A program made the translations under genes and the position numbers. 64,000 nt of DNA from Certhia americana (Eukaryota; Chordata; Aves; Passeriformes; Certhiidae). The stretch spans positions 9,941,351 to 10,005,350 of the forward strand of contig CM031878.1 in NCBI GenBank assembly GCA_018697195.1. Reading direction: 5' to 3'. Below are positions 12,434-24,137 of the stretch, in pieces. The notes under the pieces were generated by a model that had not been told where the DNA came from, made no database searches, and saw nothing but the letters and a program-made list of their open reading frames with translations. The first letter of the stretch is position 1. Every line of letters begins with the position of its first letter.

Positions 12434-15337
12434 TGAGGCATGGGAATGGTTTTCTGAACAAAACAGATAATGAGACTGAATTGGCTAGCTGCTAGTTGGA
12501 AAGGTGTGAATAGACCAGGAAGATGACTTATCTTGACAGACATTTGGTCTCCAAACCATATGATCTGGCCATCAAAATAAAACCAAAGATAAGGTTAAAC
12601 CTAATCACAGCAATGGATGGTTCAATTTCAGAGCTATCTCTATCTCCATCTCCATAGAAGGAAAGTGTAGAGGTATTTCAAAACTGACAAACAGACAAAG
12701 CACTAAATAATTACCATAACAGGAAACAATTTCGTGTGTGTGCCTCCTGGAAGGGTGAACTGTGATGTGTGAAACAGGTTAGTCTTCAGGCCTGGCAGAG
12801 TGCAAGGTGTCGCTGAAAGAATGGAAAGTGTACATAGGATTCATCTGTTGAATCTTTGAATTAGAAGGACTGTGAGTGAAAAGACAGGCAGTGCAAAGAG
12901 CAGACATCCATTTGTGACCAGGCATCAGCACAAGGGAAGTGTCATAGTCTATTATTTAGAACACTAACACATGAAGGGAATTAGTTAAGCCCTTTGTGAT
13001 TGATAACTGGGAGGAGGCTAAATCCTATTAGTAACAACTGTTTTCCATAATAATTCTTTTTTAGAGTATTTCTTTTCACTAGTGTAAATTTGGCTTAATG
13101 TGTCCATCTCCTAAGATGAATTTTGTCTTGTGCTCTTATACGATTTTAATTCAAAGCAGATGATGTTGTGGACAGTGTGTAGTGGTTTGGGATTTTTTTA
13201 ATAGAGCAGTTTCTCAGTGCAGAGGGGCAGTCAGTATTGTATGGTGATCCAAATGGAAAAAAACCCCTCTGTAGCAGAACAGCTGCCCATGAAGAATAAC
13301 TCTGCTTTTCATGTGGCTGTGTATTACAAGAAACAAAATCTAACTGGAGTTTGGGAGTACTAGCAATTTTTAAATTGGAGACTGGAAATCAGGGCAGCTG
13401 CAGAGAACACACAGAGCTCACAGGAAGCAGTTTAGGACCATTCTCAGTGTTCACATGGTGAATCACTTATGCATAAGCATCACTTACTCAGGTTTCCCAG
13501 TGTGCTGCTCTTCCTATTCAGTAAAGACAAGAACATTTTCAATAGCTTCATTTAAATAGCTTCTTAGTGATTAGGTAAGGAAAAGCTCCAGAAATGCATG
13601 TTTTGCCTCAAAGTTGATGTTATAAACTCTCTCTCTTATCTAATTATTCATCTCTCTTTTTTTCCTTTTTTTTTTTTTTTTAAATTCTTGACTTTATACC
13701 TGGTGTTCTGACTTTCAGGATGCAGGTCAGAGCACTCCTCTTCACAGCAATGGCTTCAGTAAAATGGGAGAGACACAGGCTTCTGCAGTATGTGTAGCAT
13801 CATTGCTGCTTAATGCTGATGACCCAGTAAGCAGTTGTCATTCCAGCACTTGAAAGTTCAGCTGCTTCACCTCTGTGGTTTCCTTTGAGGCTATTCAGCG
13901 CTGCCTTTCAAATGCCTGTTTCAGATTTTCAGCAGTGAATTCATATGCATAGAGAGAGGTGGTGTGCTAGTGTTGTGATCAGCCACCCTTAGGTACATGG
14001 AGCAGTATGGATGATTGACAAGGACAGTCAGGGAACAGACTTGCTTTCTGAGCCCAAGTGCCATGTTAAACCAGTGAAGCATCTTTAGGAATGTCTTTGA
14101 ACCAAATACTCTTTCAAAGCATGGTGCTCTTTCATAGCCTCTAAATGCTTTGATAACTATTGTAAGCTTCAGAGGGGATCAGATTCTTTGTACTAGTGCC
14201 TTTTATCTTCCTGATGAGCCTCTTCGGACAACTTTTTTTCTGAAAAATGTTGGAGGAATCCTAAAGTTTAAACTGCATTTCCTTACCATCATTTTGTGAA
14301 AGATCTTATCCTTTATTAACTTTTATTTTTAGTTCTTTTGGCTTTTTACTTCATTTTTGAGAAGAGTAGAAAGTGCAGCTTTAAAAAACAAAAAAAAATT
14401 TAAAAAGAACCAAACAAAAAACAAAATCCAATAACTTCCAGAAGGGATATGACCAGAAGGGATTGTGTCCACGTCACTGTCATGCCTTACTCAATGCTTC
14501 AGTCCTCTAGGATCAGTGTTAGGAGATGTAGGGTATTAATGCCAAGCAGTTGTTTTCTGAAGAAGGTTGTCGGTTCTGCTGCTTTTTATTTTTGAGCCAT
14601 GCCTGTCGTTTGTGACAATTTAAGTTTTGTAATGGGTTTTTGTACTGTTCACTGTATATGTGGAACATCAGTCACTTTTGATGTGTCATTGCGCACTCTC
14701 CTATTTGACACATTCGTTATTTTTGTTTTTCTGACATGCACGAGAACTGGGATCTCAGGCTTGTGTGTTAGATTTTGGGATGGTAGATCTGCATGTGATA
14801 TACCTCACAGAACTACTAGTTAATATATCAACAAAATAGTAAGCTAATATTACAGGCAGGCAGTGAATTACCTCCCCTGCTATGCAGTGGCTGTATAGGC
14901 AGACCTAGAACCCAATAAGTGACATTTGCTGTCTTTAATTATCTCTAGTTGCTGCTTTCATGGGTAAACTATTTCCAAAGGGAGCCAGTCGCTGTGTCAT
15001 TTCTCATGGCACAATTTGCAGATGTGCCATCTTTCTTTGTCTTCAGTTTATGTGGGGGAACAGAACTTTCCTTTGCTAGGATTGTAGCAGCAGCACACTC
15101 CTGCTGACCTCCAGCTTTAGGCTGCTCTGAAGAGGCATTTCCAAGACACCTTTTCAAGAACCTGATAGGTTCAGCTGGGTAAAGCTTAGTGCTGTGGTGT
15201 TTCCTGTGATCGTGTCCTCCAGGACACTCATTGAGCATGAAGGAGCAAAACCAAAAGCATTTGGGTGCACTGGAGAGAGAAGGTGTTTAGACATCACTAT
15301 GAAAAGGCAATTATATGAATTGTGTGCTCTATTTTTA

Positions 15338-15343
15338 AATAAA
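15338..15343 (+). terminator. Candidate internal poly(A) signal (AATAAA)
   Basis: AATAAA within TTTTTAAATAAATACTGC in the LIFR 3' UTR, just before the first Pumilio-type site. Usage unknown. Confidence 0.3.
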
Positions 15344-15351
15344 TACTGCTT

Positions 15352-15359
15352 TGTAAATA
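15352..15359 (+). promoter_or_regulatory. Pumilio response element (UGUAAAUA), first
   Basis: Exact match to the PUM1/2 consensus UGUANAUA on the sense strand of the LIFR 3' UTR. A second exact copy lies 139 bases downstream. Confidence 0.45.
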
Positions 15360-15490
15360 GAATACTTGTATCCCTACAGGTAGATAGAAATACAGTAAAA
15401 GAATTTGAGATGTATTAGAAAAACATAACATTTAGAGAATGAGATTGCTAGCAAGCCTCTGTGTACCATAAATCTATGAAGAGCTTCCCA

Positions 15491-15498
15491 TGTAAATA
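15491..15498 (+). promoter_or_regulatory. Pumilio response element (UGUAAAUA), second
   Basis: Exact UGUAAAUA in the LIFR 3' UTR, paired with the copy at 15352. Two sites close together are often more effective than one; function here is inferred. Confidence 0.45.
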
Positions 15499-17572
15499 GC
15501 ATCTTCTGTTCTGCCACAGACTTTGATGAAGACTTCAGTGCAAATGACATTTAATATTTATAACACCAAGTCCTAACCCTTTATGCACACATGTGCTTGC
15601 ATCATCATGTGCCTCAGTGCATATGGCAGAGGAAGTCGGCTTGCAATTGCCGAAGTGGGTTTTTTGGAGTCCTGTACATGAATATATACCTTCTGAGACA
15701 GTTTTGTCTAGGAGAAGCACCTGCCATCTTGTGCTCCTCCCAACACACTTTGCAACATTTGTGGTGCCCTGCATGGCTGATGCTCAAAGATGCTGTTGGC
15801 AGTTTGCAGTACCTGTTGGTTTTTCCCCTTGCCTTTTCCTCAGCCAACCTGGAAACACAGTCCCAGGCCCTAAATGATAGACAAGGATTCAGAAATGTTG
15901 GAGTGTTTAATTCCCTTATGTTTAAGACTGTCTTAGATATCTCTTTAGGATCTGGAAAACAGTTTCTTCCACCACAATTTTCTTTGCCCTCCCCCACTTA
16001 TATAACTCTGGATTTTCCCCAGTGTGTCTAAGATAGCCAGTGTTTGTTTCCTTTTTGCATGTTATACAAACAAACCTCAGATGATATTGGCAGGCTTTCT
16101 GTAATTTTATAAGTTGTCCCAGGGTACATGACAATACTTCTCCCCCACAAAAATATCTATTAATTCCTTCTGCTTTTTCAACTGAAAAAAAAATACCTCC
16201 AGAGGACTTTTGGGATTTGGAGGGAGGGACTCAGCATCCCTATGCAGGTGAGGTGGTCTAATGGCAGGATGTTTCATAAGAGGATGGGGCTAATCTCTCT
16301 CCAGTCTCACCCTCTTCTAGTGACAGCACTATCCAGGTGACTTCATGGTGCACCAGAGCGGATGAAATTCTTGGTTTTTAATGTGATACCTAACAAAATC
16401 TCTAGGACAGTCCCAAATCTGCATTTTGAAAGCCAGCTTCAGTGGTGTATGCCCACTAGAAGACTCAACACCTTTGCAACTCATGTGCAAAATGTAGTGA
16501 GTAAAACTAATCCAGGAACAAAGCAAAAAAGTGAAATTTTCTCATTTTCATTTACTTGAATTAAGAAAAAATTTAAAAATAAATATCTCAAACAGGGCAA
16601 AGTAAAATAGAAAGGTCACACTCTTTAGTAGTAATACAATAAAAAAGTATCATTGGAAACTCCGTCAGTGTTTTCTTAATGTGGTTCAAGAATGGCTTTG
16701 GATGAACAACATTTTATGTTTGATAGCATGTCAAAAGTTTATAAATCTGGGGATAACAAAAAGAGAAGACAACTGAATCAACTCATGTCTGAAATCCTAC
16801 TTGAAGGTAACAGTAATTTGAACTTTGAGCCTGTTGTGGCGCACAAAACATCAGAACTGGTGGAATCATACAGGTCACCTGAAAAAACCACACAACATTA
16901 TACTATAATGCTGTAACTTTAAAACATATACTGTGAACAGGTTCAATGTTTTTTTAGCTCTTTTTATACCATATTTTTTACAGCATAAATAATTTGCTTA
17001 GAGATGTTTTTTATGTTCTGTTTTTATGAAGATTTTAATGGACTTTTGTTTAATACTAGTGAAAATATTGTTTGCCAATTTGACATGGTCATCTGTAGAT
17101 ATTAATTCTGAGAATAAATAGATTGAGCTGAAAAAAAAATAGTCTTCATAACACACTAAATCTAATAAGTCATTCAGCATATTTTTGTTGCTGAATGAAA
17201 CTGAAACTTTCCAGCTTCCAAATCTGCTATTGAAAAATTACTTCTTTCAGAATTTTAGCAAAATCATCACAAGGCACTTTAATGAAGCTGTAGCATGCCA
17301 AGTAAAATACTGATTCAAACAAGTGTATCAATATGAACATTTATCAGCTAAGCAGTTAAACAAATGCATGCTTAAAAAAGGAAGCATGGGATCATGTTGG
17401 GGATATATTTCAGTGTGGCAGTTGACATTTAAGGCTAACCTAACACTAAGATACAACTTTGCCTACATTTTAAATCTAGTTTGCTTGCTTGTTGTAACTC
17501 CTGTTGTATTGCTTGGATGTCTAAAAGTAAGCATGTGTTTAATAATTTTGCCATAGTATTGCCATGAAATTT

Positions 17573-17578
17573 AATAAA
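17573..17578 (+). terminator. Distal LIFR poly(A) signal (AATAAA)
   Basis: AATAAA in GAAATTTAATAAATATATTT, followed within 30-50 bases by a T-rich, TG-containing stretch (TGTCTTCATATTCTTTGC) suited to CstF binding. Sequence character changes after it: base composition rises and AT-rich UTR-like sequence ends. Best candidate for the main LIFR mRNA end. Confidence 0.55.
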
Positions 17579-20500
17579 TATATTTTCTTACACTCTTATA
17601 TGTCTTCATATTCTTTGCTTTCCTGATTATTTTTTGAGTTAAATTCTGCTCATGCTCCAGTACAGAGTTATTTGAATTTTGTGCCAGAGTAAATAATCAC
17701 AGGATCTGGCAAGCACAGCCTTGGCTTTCTGATAGGCAGAGTGGGTAGTAACAGATACTTCCCAAGTGGCTTCTCCTCAGGACAACAGATCCTATCATGT
17801 CCAAGGCCCACTGGAGCGCTCCTGTTCCTGCCATGCGATGCAGTGATAGGAAAAAGTCCAGGTCACTTACCCATGTCCTCTTTGGCTTGTGGCTCTAACA
17901 CAGCTAGGGTTTGATACGTGATCCCCTGTACACCTGGACTGATGGTGTGTGGACATCAGCCCCAGCAGACTCTGCAGGGGGGACATGTCTGCATGGGGGA
18001 TACCCCAGTGCCAGGATGACGAGCGTAGTGGTCGGATGAAGGGGCCTGGGCTGTGCACTGTGGAGTTGGTTTGGGTGGCATAGGACACCTTCTCAGCATG
18101 TTTTAGTGGAACTGAGTTGACCAGCTAATATGGTAGTTGTAACATGGGCCTTATATTTGAGGCCATTTATGTCTCGTCATTTGGTATCTTAGTGACAGCC
18201 AAACCATTTTGTGGCTCATCTAACCCACAGCACGTTTACTTGGGAATGACACCTGAACTTAGCAATGTGTGTAATGACAGGTGTTGCATCACATGAACAT
18301 GTGCATCACATGAAACCATCCTGGCATGGTGGCATTGTGCTCTCCATCTCTTCGGAGGCATCCTTAAGTCAAGGGTCAATTCCTTTACTCACTACAGTGG
18401 ATTGGTGCAGCTTGATGTGACAGCACTTAGGCAGGGTGTGGGAGCTCCTCTGAGCACTGAGGAGGTGTAGGACTAAGGTCTTTTAGTGGGACTGAAGAAT
18501 ACTGCTCTGAAAAGACTAAAACACTTAGAGCTGTGGAAGTGAAGGAAGGCTTAATTGTTCCGAAAGTGAAACCCACGGCTGCCCTCAACAGCTACTGCTC
18601 TGGTCAGAGCAGGGACACCAGGGAAGAGTTCCAGACATCTGGAACACCACTCCATCATCTCTGTCTCAGGCCTAGAAGAACTAACAGGATGCTGACTTTG
18701 CAATATTATCTGAAGATATTGCAAGTGTTCAGATATAGCTCATTCAATCCTCGGCAAAACCAGGCTAATCCAGTTGGGCTGGATGTAACACAGCTCCTGG
18801 GCAGCTGGAATGAGTAGAGATATGATCATCATGGAGATACTCACACAACAGTAGCAGTAGAGGACCATGAAAGCAGGAGGCTTTTCTGCAGGGACCAGGA
18901 ACTGTCCCATATGGCACCATCACAATGAGAAACGTAGCCAAACCGTCCGTGTTTTCTGGCCTTGTTCCACCCTGTTTCAGCACAAATCCTTACTTTCTGT
19001 TTGACCCTTCCTCTGCTGCCAGTGCTGGTTGCTCCTGATGTGGCACTGGCTGTAGCATTGAAGTACACCAATCCACTAGATTTGCAACCACAGAAAGTTT
19101 CTCTCAACACATAAACAGACCTTAGATTCCCTCTGTATTAAACATTTGTTAACTATTAAAAGGAATCCATGTTTTGGTAGGAATGATCAGTTCAAACGAA
19201 AGCTGCCTAAACATGATTATAAATTGGTGGTTCTATTTTTGAATTCTGCTTTGCTGACATCAAAACTAAAAACTGTAGAGAGGGAAAAAATGGAAGCAAG
19301 CGAAATGGTAAAGAAAATATTAGATATTGCTCCTCCTATGTTTTCAAAAGATAGAAAAATTTAGGAAAATTCTGCCATGTCCACAAAAAGTGATGATGTA
19401 GGCTGCCACTACTGCCAATAGAAACTGTTTAAAAGCCTGCAAAACAAAAAATTAGCTTGGAAAGCTGCTGTTTTGTGAGATAGAATATGTCCATGCCCTG
19501 CAGCCCCATTTCTTCCATGCTTCTCCATACATCTCAGTGACAAAAAGTGCTGAAAAACATGGCCTGTGGGGCTGGTGTTGAAAGAACTGGCACGGTTGTT
19601 TTCCTAGAAAGAAAGACTGAGGGAAGATTTAAAAAGAAAGAGCAGGGGAAGAGGAACAATGTCATCTTTGTCTTAGTGCACAATGAACAAAGAGAAATGC
19701 TGTGACAGTGAATGGCTGTTCGAAAGAAATCAGGGCAGTCGGTCACAGCACTGCCAGGCAGTCTCCTTCACAAGGGGTTTGACAAGAGGGCACTCACAGA
19801 TGAGCAAGTCCTGTCCACAGGGACAGAAAGCCAGGCCCTTGCAGAGCTGCAGTGACCACAGGGCCTGGCACCAGGCTGTTATTTGTGAGGGAAATGCTTA
19901 AGTGCAGAATCAAGGGCACAACATCCCTTGCCCCACAGTGCCCACAATGACTCAAACCAATGAAAAAATGGAGTGGGAGGGAGCTGGGGAAGGGAACCCC
20001 TGCTCCTCCCACACTACCCAAGAAATAAAATTGTGAGAAAAGGGGTATCTGTCTGATGGGATGTGGCTGATGCTCTCCCTGAATAAACCATGACTGTACC
20101 TTACCTACTCCTTTAAAATGAGATTTGTCCCTTGAGGGGTGCTGCTGTTGTGGAGAAAGCTGAACACGCAGAGCTGAAACAGTACATTTCCCACCCAGTT
20201 TACTTTGCTGTGCAAACAGAATGAAAACTTTTTCTCCAAAGGAAAGCTATCCTGACAAAATAATAACTTTTACCAGGCAGCTATTGCAGGGTACTACTCC
20301 ATCAGGGAATGGGCAACTTTTTAACCCTAGCAGGCCCCTCCTCTTCCTCCTCTTCACTCTTTTGCTCCCTGGGGCCAGGCTGGGAGGACTGGGATGGAAA
20401 TGAAGTCCTAGCTGACCCAGGACAAACCAGTGCAGCAAGGATTTGTCTACCATACAAACGGTAGATTTTTAACAGATCATTGTTAAATCTCATCTGGCTT

Positions 20501-21224
20501 TAAACCCTCTGGACTTGCTTTCTTTTTCTTTTGTCCTTATTTTCCTTTAGGATGAAGCATATTAAAACTTACTGCTTATTCCCAGTAGCTGGTTGGCATG
20601 AAGATGGAGGAGTAGTGGAGAGCAGCTAGACACACTTTGCCCTGGGCAGATTGAGGGGCAACCAGGAAGCAGCTCTGGCCAGCAGCCAGTGCTCAGCACA
20701 AAGCCTGACTCAGCCCACCAAAGCTGGCATCAAGGCAGATGTTTAACCCTACTAAGTGGAATGTTACATATTTTGGGAATAATGTGGAAAAGTAGTAAGA
20801 AAAATAAGTACAACATTTAAGGCAGGAGATTAAATTGCAATGAGAGGTGCAAGCTCTTGTGGCTGCTGCCTTCACTGCTGGTTTGCACAGGTAACTGCAG
20901 AGAAAGGGACACGGCTCTGCGAACCGGCAGGAACTTACCCTGTTCAGCACTGGGGTCATGCCTTGCGTCTGAGTCAGCCCGAGCAATGAGTATTGTGACT
21001 AATAAACATTCCTGGAGACAGCACATGCAGGCCAGTTCCTGCGAAAATGACTAATCACTCTGCCATTCTTTGGCCGTCCACCTCTCCTTTCTCCTTCCCT
21101 GACCCAGCGTCAGTGGGTGGCAGAGGGCGGGAGAGGCAGAGCCTCCACACGTGGTCAGATGCTCCTGATTCTCTGGTACCTGTCTCCTGCTCAGACCCCA
21201 GAGTGGAAACTACAGAGGAAACCC

Positions 21225-21480
21225 ATCGCCAAGCTTTACCAGGAAGAGTGCAGACGTCGATGAGGGACGTTTCTCAGATTATCTTTGAAAGGATGCAGAA
21301 AGGACCTTTTTTTTGCTAAGATTTGAACCCCTCAGCATCTTTGCTACGGACGGGTCCCCCCCGCGTCCGTCCGCAGCGCGCAGCTGTGCTGCTCGGGCTC
21401 AGCCCATCCCGCGGCACGGTGATGCCGAATTCCCCCGAACTCCCGCGCAGTGATAAGCGCAGTGGGAAGGAGGCATTTGG
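21225..21480. promoter_or_regulatory. Orphan CpG-rich patch
   Basis: Local rise in GC with many CpG dinucleotides (for example CCCGCGTCCGTCCGCAGCGCG near 21360 and CATCCCGCGGCACGG near 21406) in otherwise CpG-poor sequence. It lies midway between two gene ends, not at a known promoter. Could be an unannotated promoter, an lncRNA start, or a relic. Confidence 0.35.
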
Positions 21481-22957
21481 GGAGCTATCGTTTGCTGCTC
21501 TTCTTTTTTGCACAACAACGACAGAGGTATTTCCTACCCACCACCCCTCACCCCTCACCACACGGCATTTCAAAGGAGCCGCTTTTGTTTTGGAGAAGTA
21601 CCGCCTTGTACCAAAGCTCCCGGTATTCTGCAGTAAATTATCTTAAAATAGAGACCTCTCCCACCAGATGTTTGTCTTGGAACTGGTCTCCAAACCCTGT
21701 GACAGAAACGAAAGGATAGGAAAGGCGAGGCACGTAAGAAAGAGCAGAGGATGATGCTGTTTGTGGACGATGGTAGAGCCCCATCAGCACCAGCACAACA
21801 CGTCCAGCGGATTAAGGGTACAGCCAGTCAAATCCCCTTACTCTGTGCCAGGACAGGTCATTAACATCTGGAAAAACCCTCAAGTTCATAAGATGTGAAT
21901 TTTCCCTCAGGCAGCCAGCGGCTCAGAAGCACAGGCTAAGTCAGGCCACGCCCACAGGGCTACACTGAGCAGGCAGAAAAATCTTCAGCATCCAGAGATT
22001 AATTTTTCACGTTTTTTCAACTCTGCATATTTTCCTTCTACATCCCAAGGCATCCAATTCCCTTTACTTTCGTTTCAAAGGCACCTCCTGATCTGACCTG
22101 CTTTTTCCCAACTACAGAGGGTTTCTCCTTCCCCATGGGGCTTCCCAAGCCAAACAAAACTTTGCTTCTCCTGGGAGGAGAGCCATGAGTGTCTCCAGCT
22201 CCTCTGCAAGCTGCTTGTTTCTTCTACAGAATTTTTTTTGGAAGTATCATTTGAACAGGGGGTAGAGCACAGGTGCACATCACATGATTGGCACCACCAT
22301 GTATTTTTCTTTTACTTTCCTTTTCTAATAAGTGCCTGCATTTGTTTTCAACCACTGCCACGTTATCTACGAGCACAAGATCTTTCACCTAAGAGATGGG
22401 GGTGTCCCTTTAGCATGTGGGGCAGGAGCTGAGGTGTCCTTGGCAGACATTTACCTGTACCAGTATCTAGATTGGCTGTAGGTGGGATGAATCTAGGGAA
22501 TGTGTGTGAGCTCTCAGGGAGCCAGGAGCACTCTGAGCACAGTAAAAATGCAGCAGAAACCTCCTCACCTTCTGTGCTTTCATCACATCAGCTCCTTTCA
22601 CCTCACAGGCATTCAGATGAGCCTGTGCCCCTGAGGAAGTTAGTGGTGCCCCTGCCACAGGCACATGGCAGGCTGTGGGGTGCCCTGCTGCATGGCTGGT
22701 CTCTCTTCCTCCCCCAAACCTTTCAAAGGCTCACTCATCCACTTTGAACAAAGAATTAAGGAAGGAAATTCTCCAAGTTATGAAATTCTAGACCATACTC
22801 TTTCAGTGTCTCAACAGCACTCTGTTTGCCTGCTTAAATTATACGTTGGCAATCAGTGTTGCATAAGTGTTGGTCCAGTGCCTAGAAAACATAACATTTT
22901 AAGAGGACTGTGACCTACCATTGTCTCTTGCAATCCGTTTTCTCATTTTTCTTAAAA

Positions 22958-23016
22958 ACAAAACAAACAAAAAAAACCAAACAAACAAAAAAAAAAAAAA
23001 AAAAAGAAAAAAAAAG
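22958..23016. repeat. A-rich low-complexity tract with AAAC units
   Basis: Long A-run broken by AAAC and AAACC units. On the minus strand it reads as a T/GT-rich tract just past the EGFLAM poly(A) signal and may serve as its downstream element. Confidence 0.85.
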
Positions 23017-23035
23017 TATTTATAATGACACAGCA

Positions 23036-23982
23036 GCAAGTATTTGCTCTTTTTTTTCCTAATCTTTTAATCTGTTTAAGACAGGAAAGCTTCATAATGT
23101 ACAATTTTAAACTGTCAAAATTTACAGAACAAAAAGAGTCAAATGTAAAACTGGTCATAACTCACAAATATCCCCATTAAAACTGTATAATACAGACATT
23201 AAGCCACAGGTCACTTTTCTATTTTTAGGAAAGTGTGCAAAGAGCTACTTGTATGGTACATGTAGATGTTAAAAGTGATGCCATGTAAGCAGGTCTGCTG
23301 CTGCTATAAAAAATAGACAAGTATAAAATTACTTCTACAAAATTGGTTCATTGTTTTTGTTGCTTGTAATAAAAAAGTAGACTTTTAAGAACTTACCTCC
23401 TCAACAAACAACAATATTTTGAAACCAGTCATTGTAACTGTTATCCTGTTACACAGGATGAAACATAATTTAGCTAAATCAGAGAGTGGTAAGGAGAACT
23501 GCTGGTTCCAGGACCTACATGTGAATGCAGAAATATGCTGCCCCATGGTGTACTTGTTGAACAGCACAGTTCACTGTATCACTGCAGGGTAGGATGATTG
23601 CAGGTGTTTCAAGACTGCTTTCTCTGACACTACGAAAGATAACCTAAGGACCACAAAACACAGTCATTGAGCTACTCGTAACATCACACTTTGCCGTTTG
23701 CACTGACGCACAACCTTTAGCGTTCACTAAACACTGAAGGGGTAGAGAGCACGGTTCATACACAAAATGCTTGGTTTCATTTGGACAGGAAAGGAGAGGA
23801 AAGGAGAAGGAATGAGAGGGAAAAATGTTCTTTCTTTTTGTTTGTTTTTGGTCTTCCCTTTGGCTTTGTCACCTTCCCAGATGGCAAACATGGTCCGGCT
23901 GTAGAGGACTGCATCAGCCAGCTCTTGCTCAGCCACACACACAAGCACACGACAGGTCCTCAGCACCGGGATTCCTCTCTTG
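23036..23982 (-). other. EGFLAM: EGFLAM 3' UTR
   Basis: Runs from the EGFLAM stop at 23985-23983 to just past the minus-strand ATTAAA at 23071-23066. Length about 0.95 kb. The end is inferred from the signal and the GU-rich tract beyond it. The 131-codon open frame at 23727-24122 on this strand is a shifted frame over the last exon and UTR and is not a gene. Confidence 0.6.
23066..23071 (-). terminator. EGFLAM poly(A) signal (ATTAAA on minus)
   Basis: Minus-strand ATTAAA followed, at lower coordinates, by TTTTTTT and GTTTGTTTGG-type sequence, a strong downstream element. No minus-strand AATAAA was noticed between it and the stop codon. Confidence 0.5.
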
Positions 23983-24137
23983 TCACTTGGTCCCACACGT
24001 GTTGATGTTCTTCCCATTGGCAGCATCTTCCACCAGTGAGATGTGGTAGTCAGTTGAGAGTGTGAGGTGGGAGATGCAGCCCACCAGCCCTCGCAGGTAC
24101 TGCCGGTTCGTGTGCAGGGCAATTTCCTTCATGCCAC
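23983..24137 (-). CDS. EGFLAM: EGFLAM last exon: end of LamG3 and stop
   Basis: Acceptor CTTTCCTGCAG before 24137; begins in phase 1 and ends with TGA at 23985-23983. It encodes [20 protein letters not shown] and a tail ending [11 protein letters not shown]. The two cysteines (LVGC and NTCG) form the C-terminal disulfide usual in laminin G domains. Confidence 0.96.

Larger units (their letters stand above)
10893..17595 (+). other. LIFR: LIFR 3' UTR (probable full extent)
   Basis: About 6.7 kb from the stop to the distal AATAAA at 17573. Human LIFR mRNA also has a 3' UTR of several kb, so the length is plausible; the end point is inferred. The block is AT-rich, with T-runs (for example 13666-13681), A-runs near 14385, two UGUAAAUA motifs and several internal poly(A) signals. 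It has no recognisable interspersed repeat, as expected of transcribed UTR. Open frames inside (14599-14823, 15591-16031, 16692-16916) have no protein match I recognise. Confidence 0.65.
17600..23035. other. Intergenic spacer between the convergent LIFR and EGFLAM ends
   Basis: About 5.4 kb without a coding exon, RNA gene or interspersed repeat that I recognise. Open frames are under 110 codons and lack protein-like character. A CpG-rich patch lies at about 21225-21480. An A-rich tract with AAAC units lies at about 22958-23016. Confidence 0.7.

Noticed and set aside
23727..24122. 131-codon minus-strand open frame
   Set aside because: It is a shifted frame across the EGFLAM last exon and 3' UTR; the correct frame ends at 23983.
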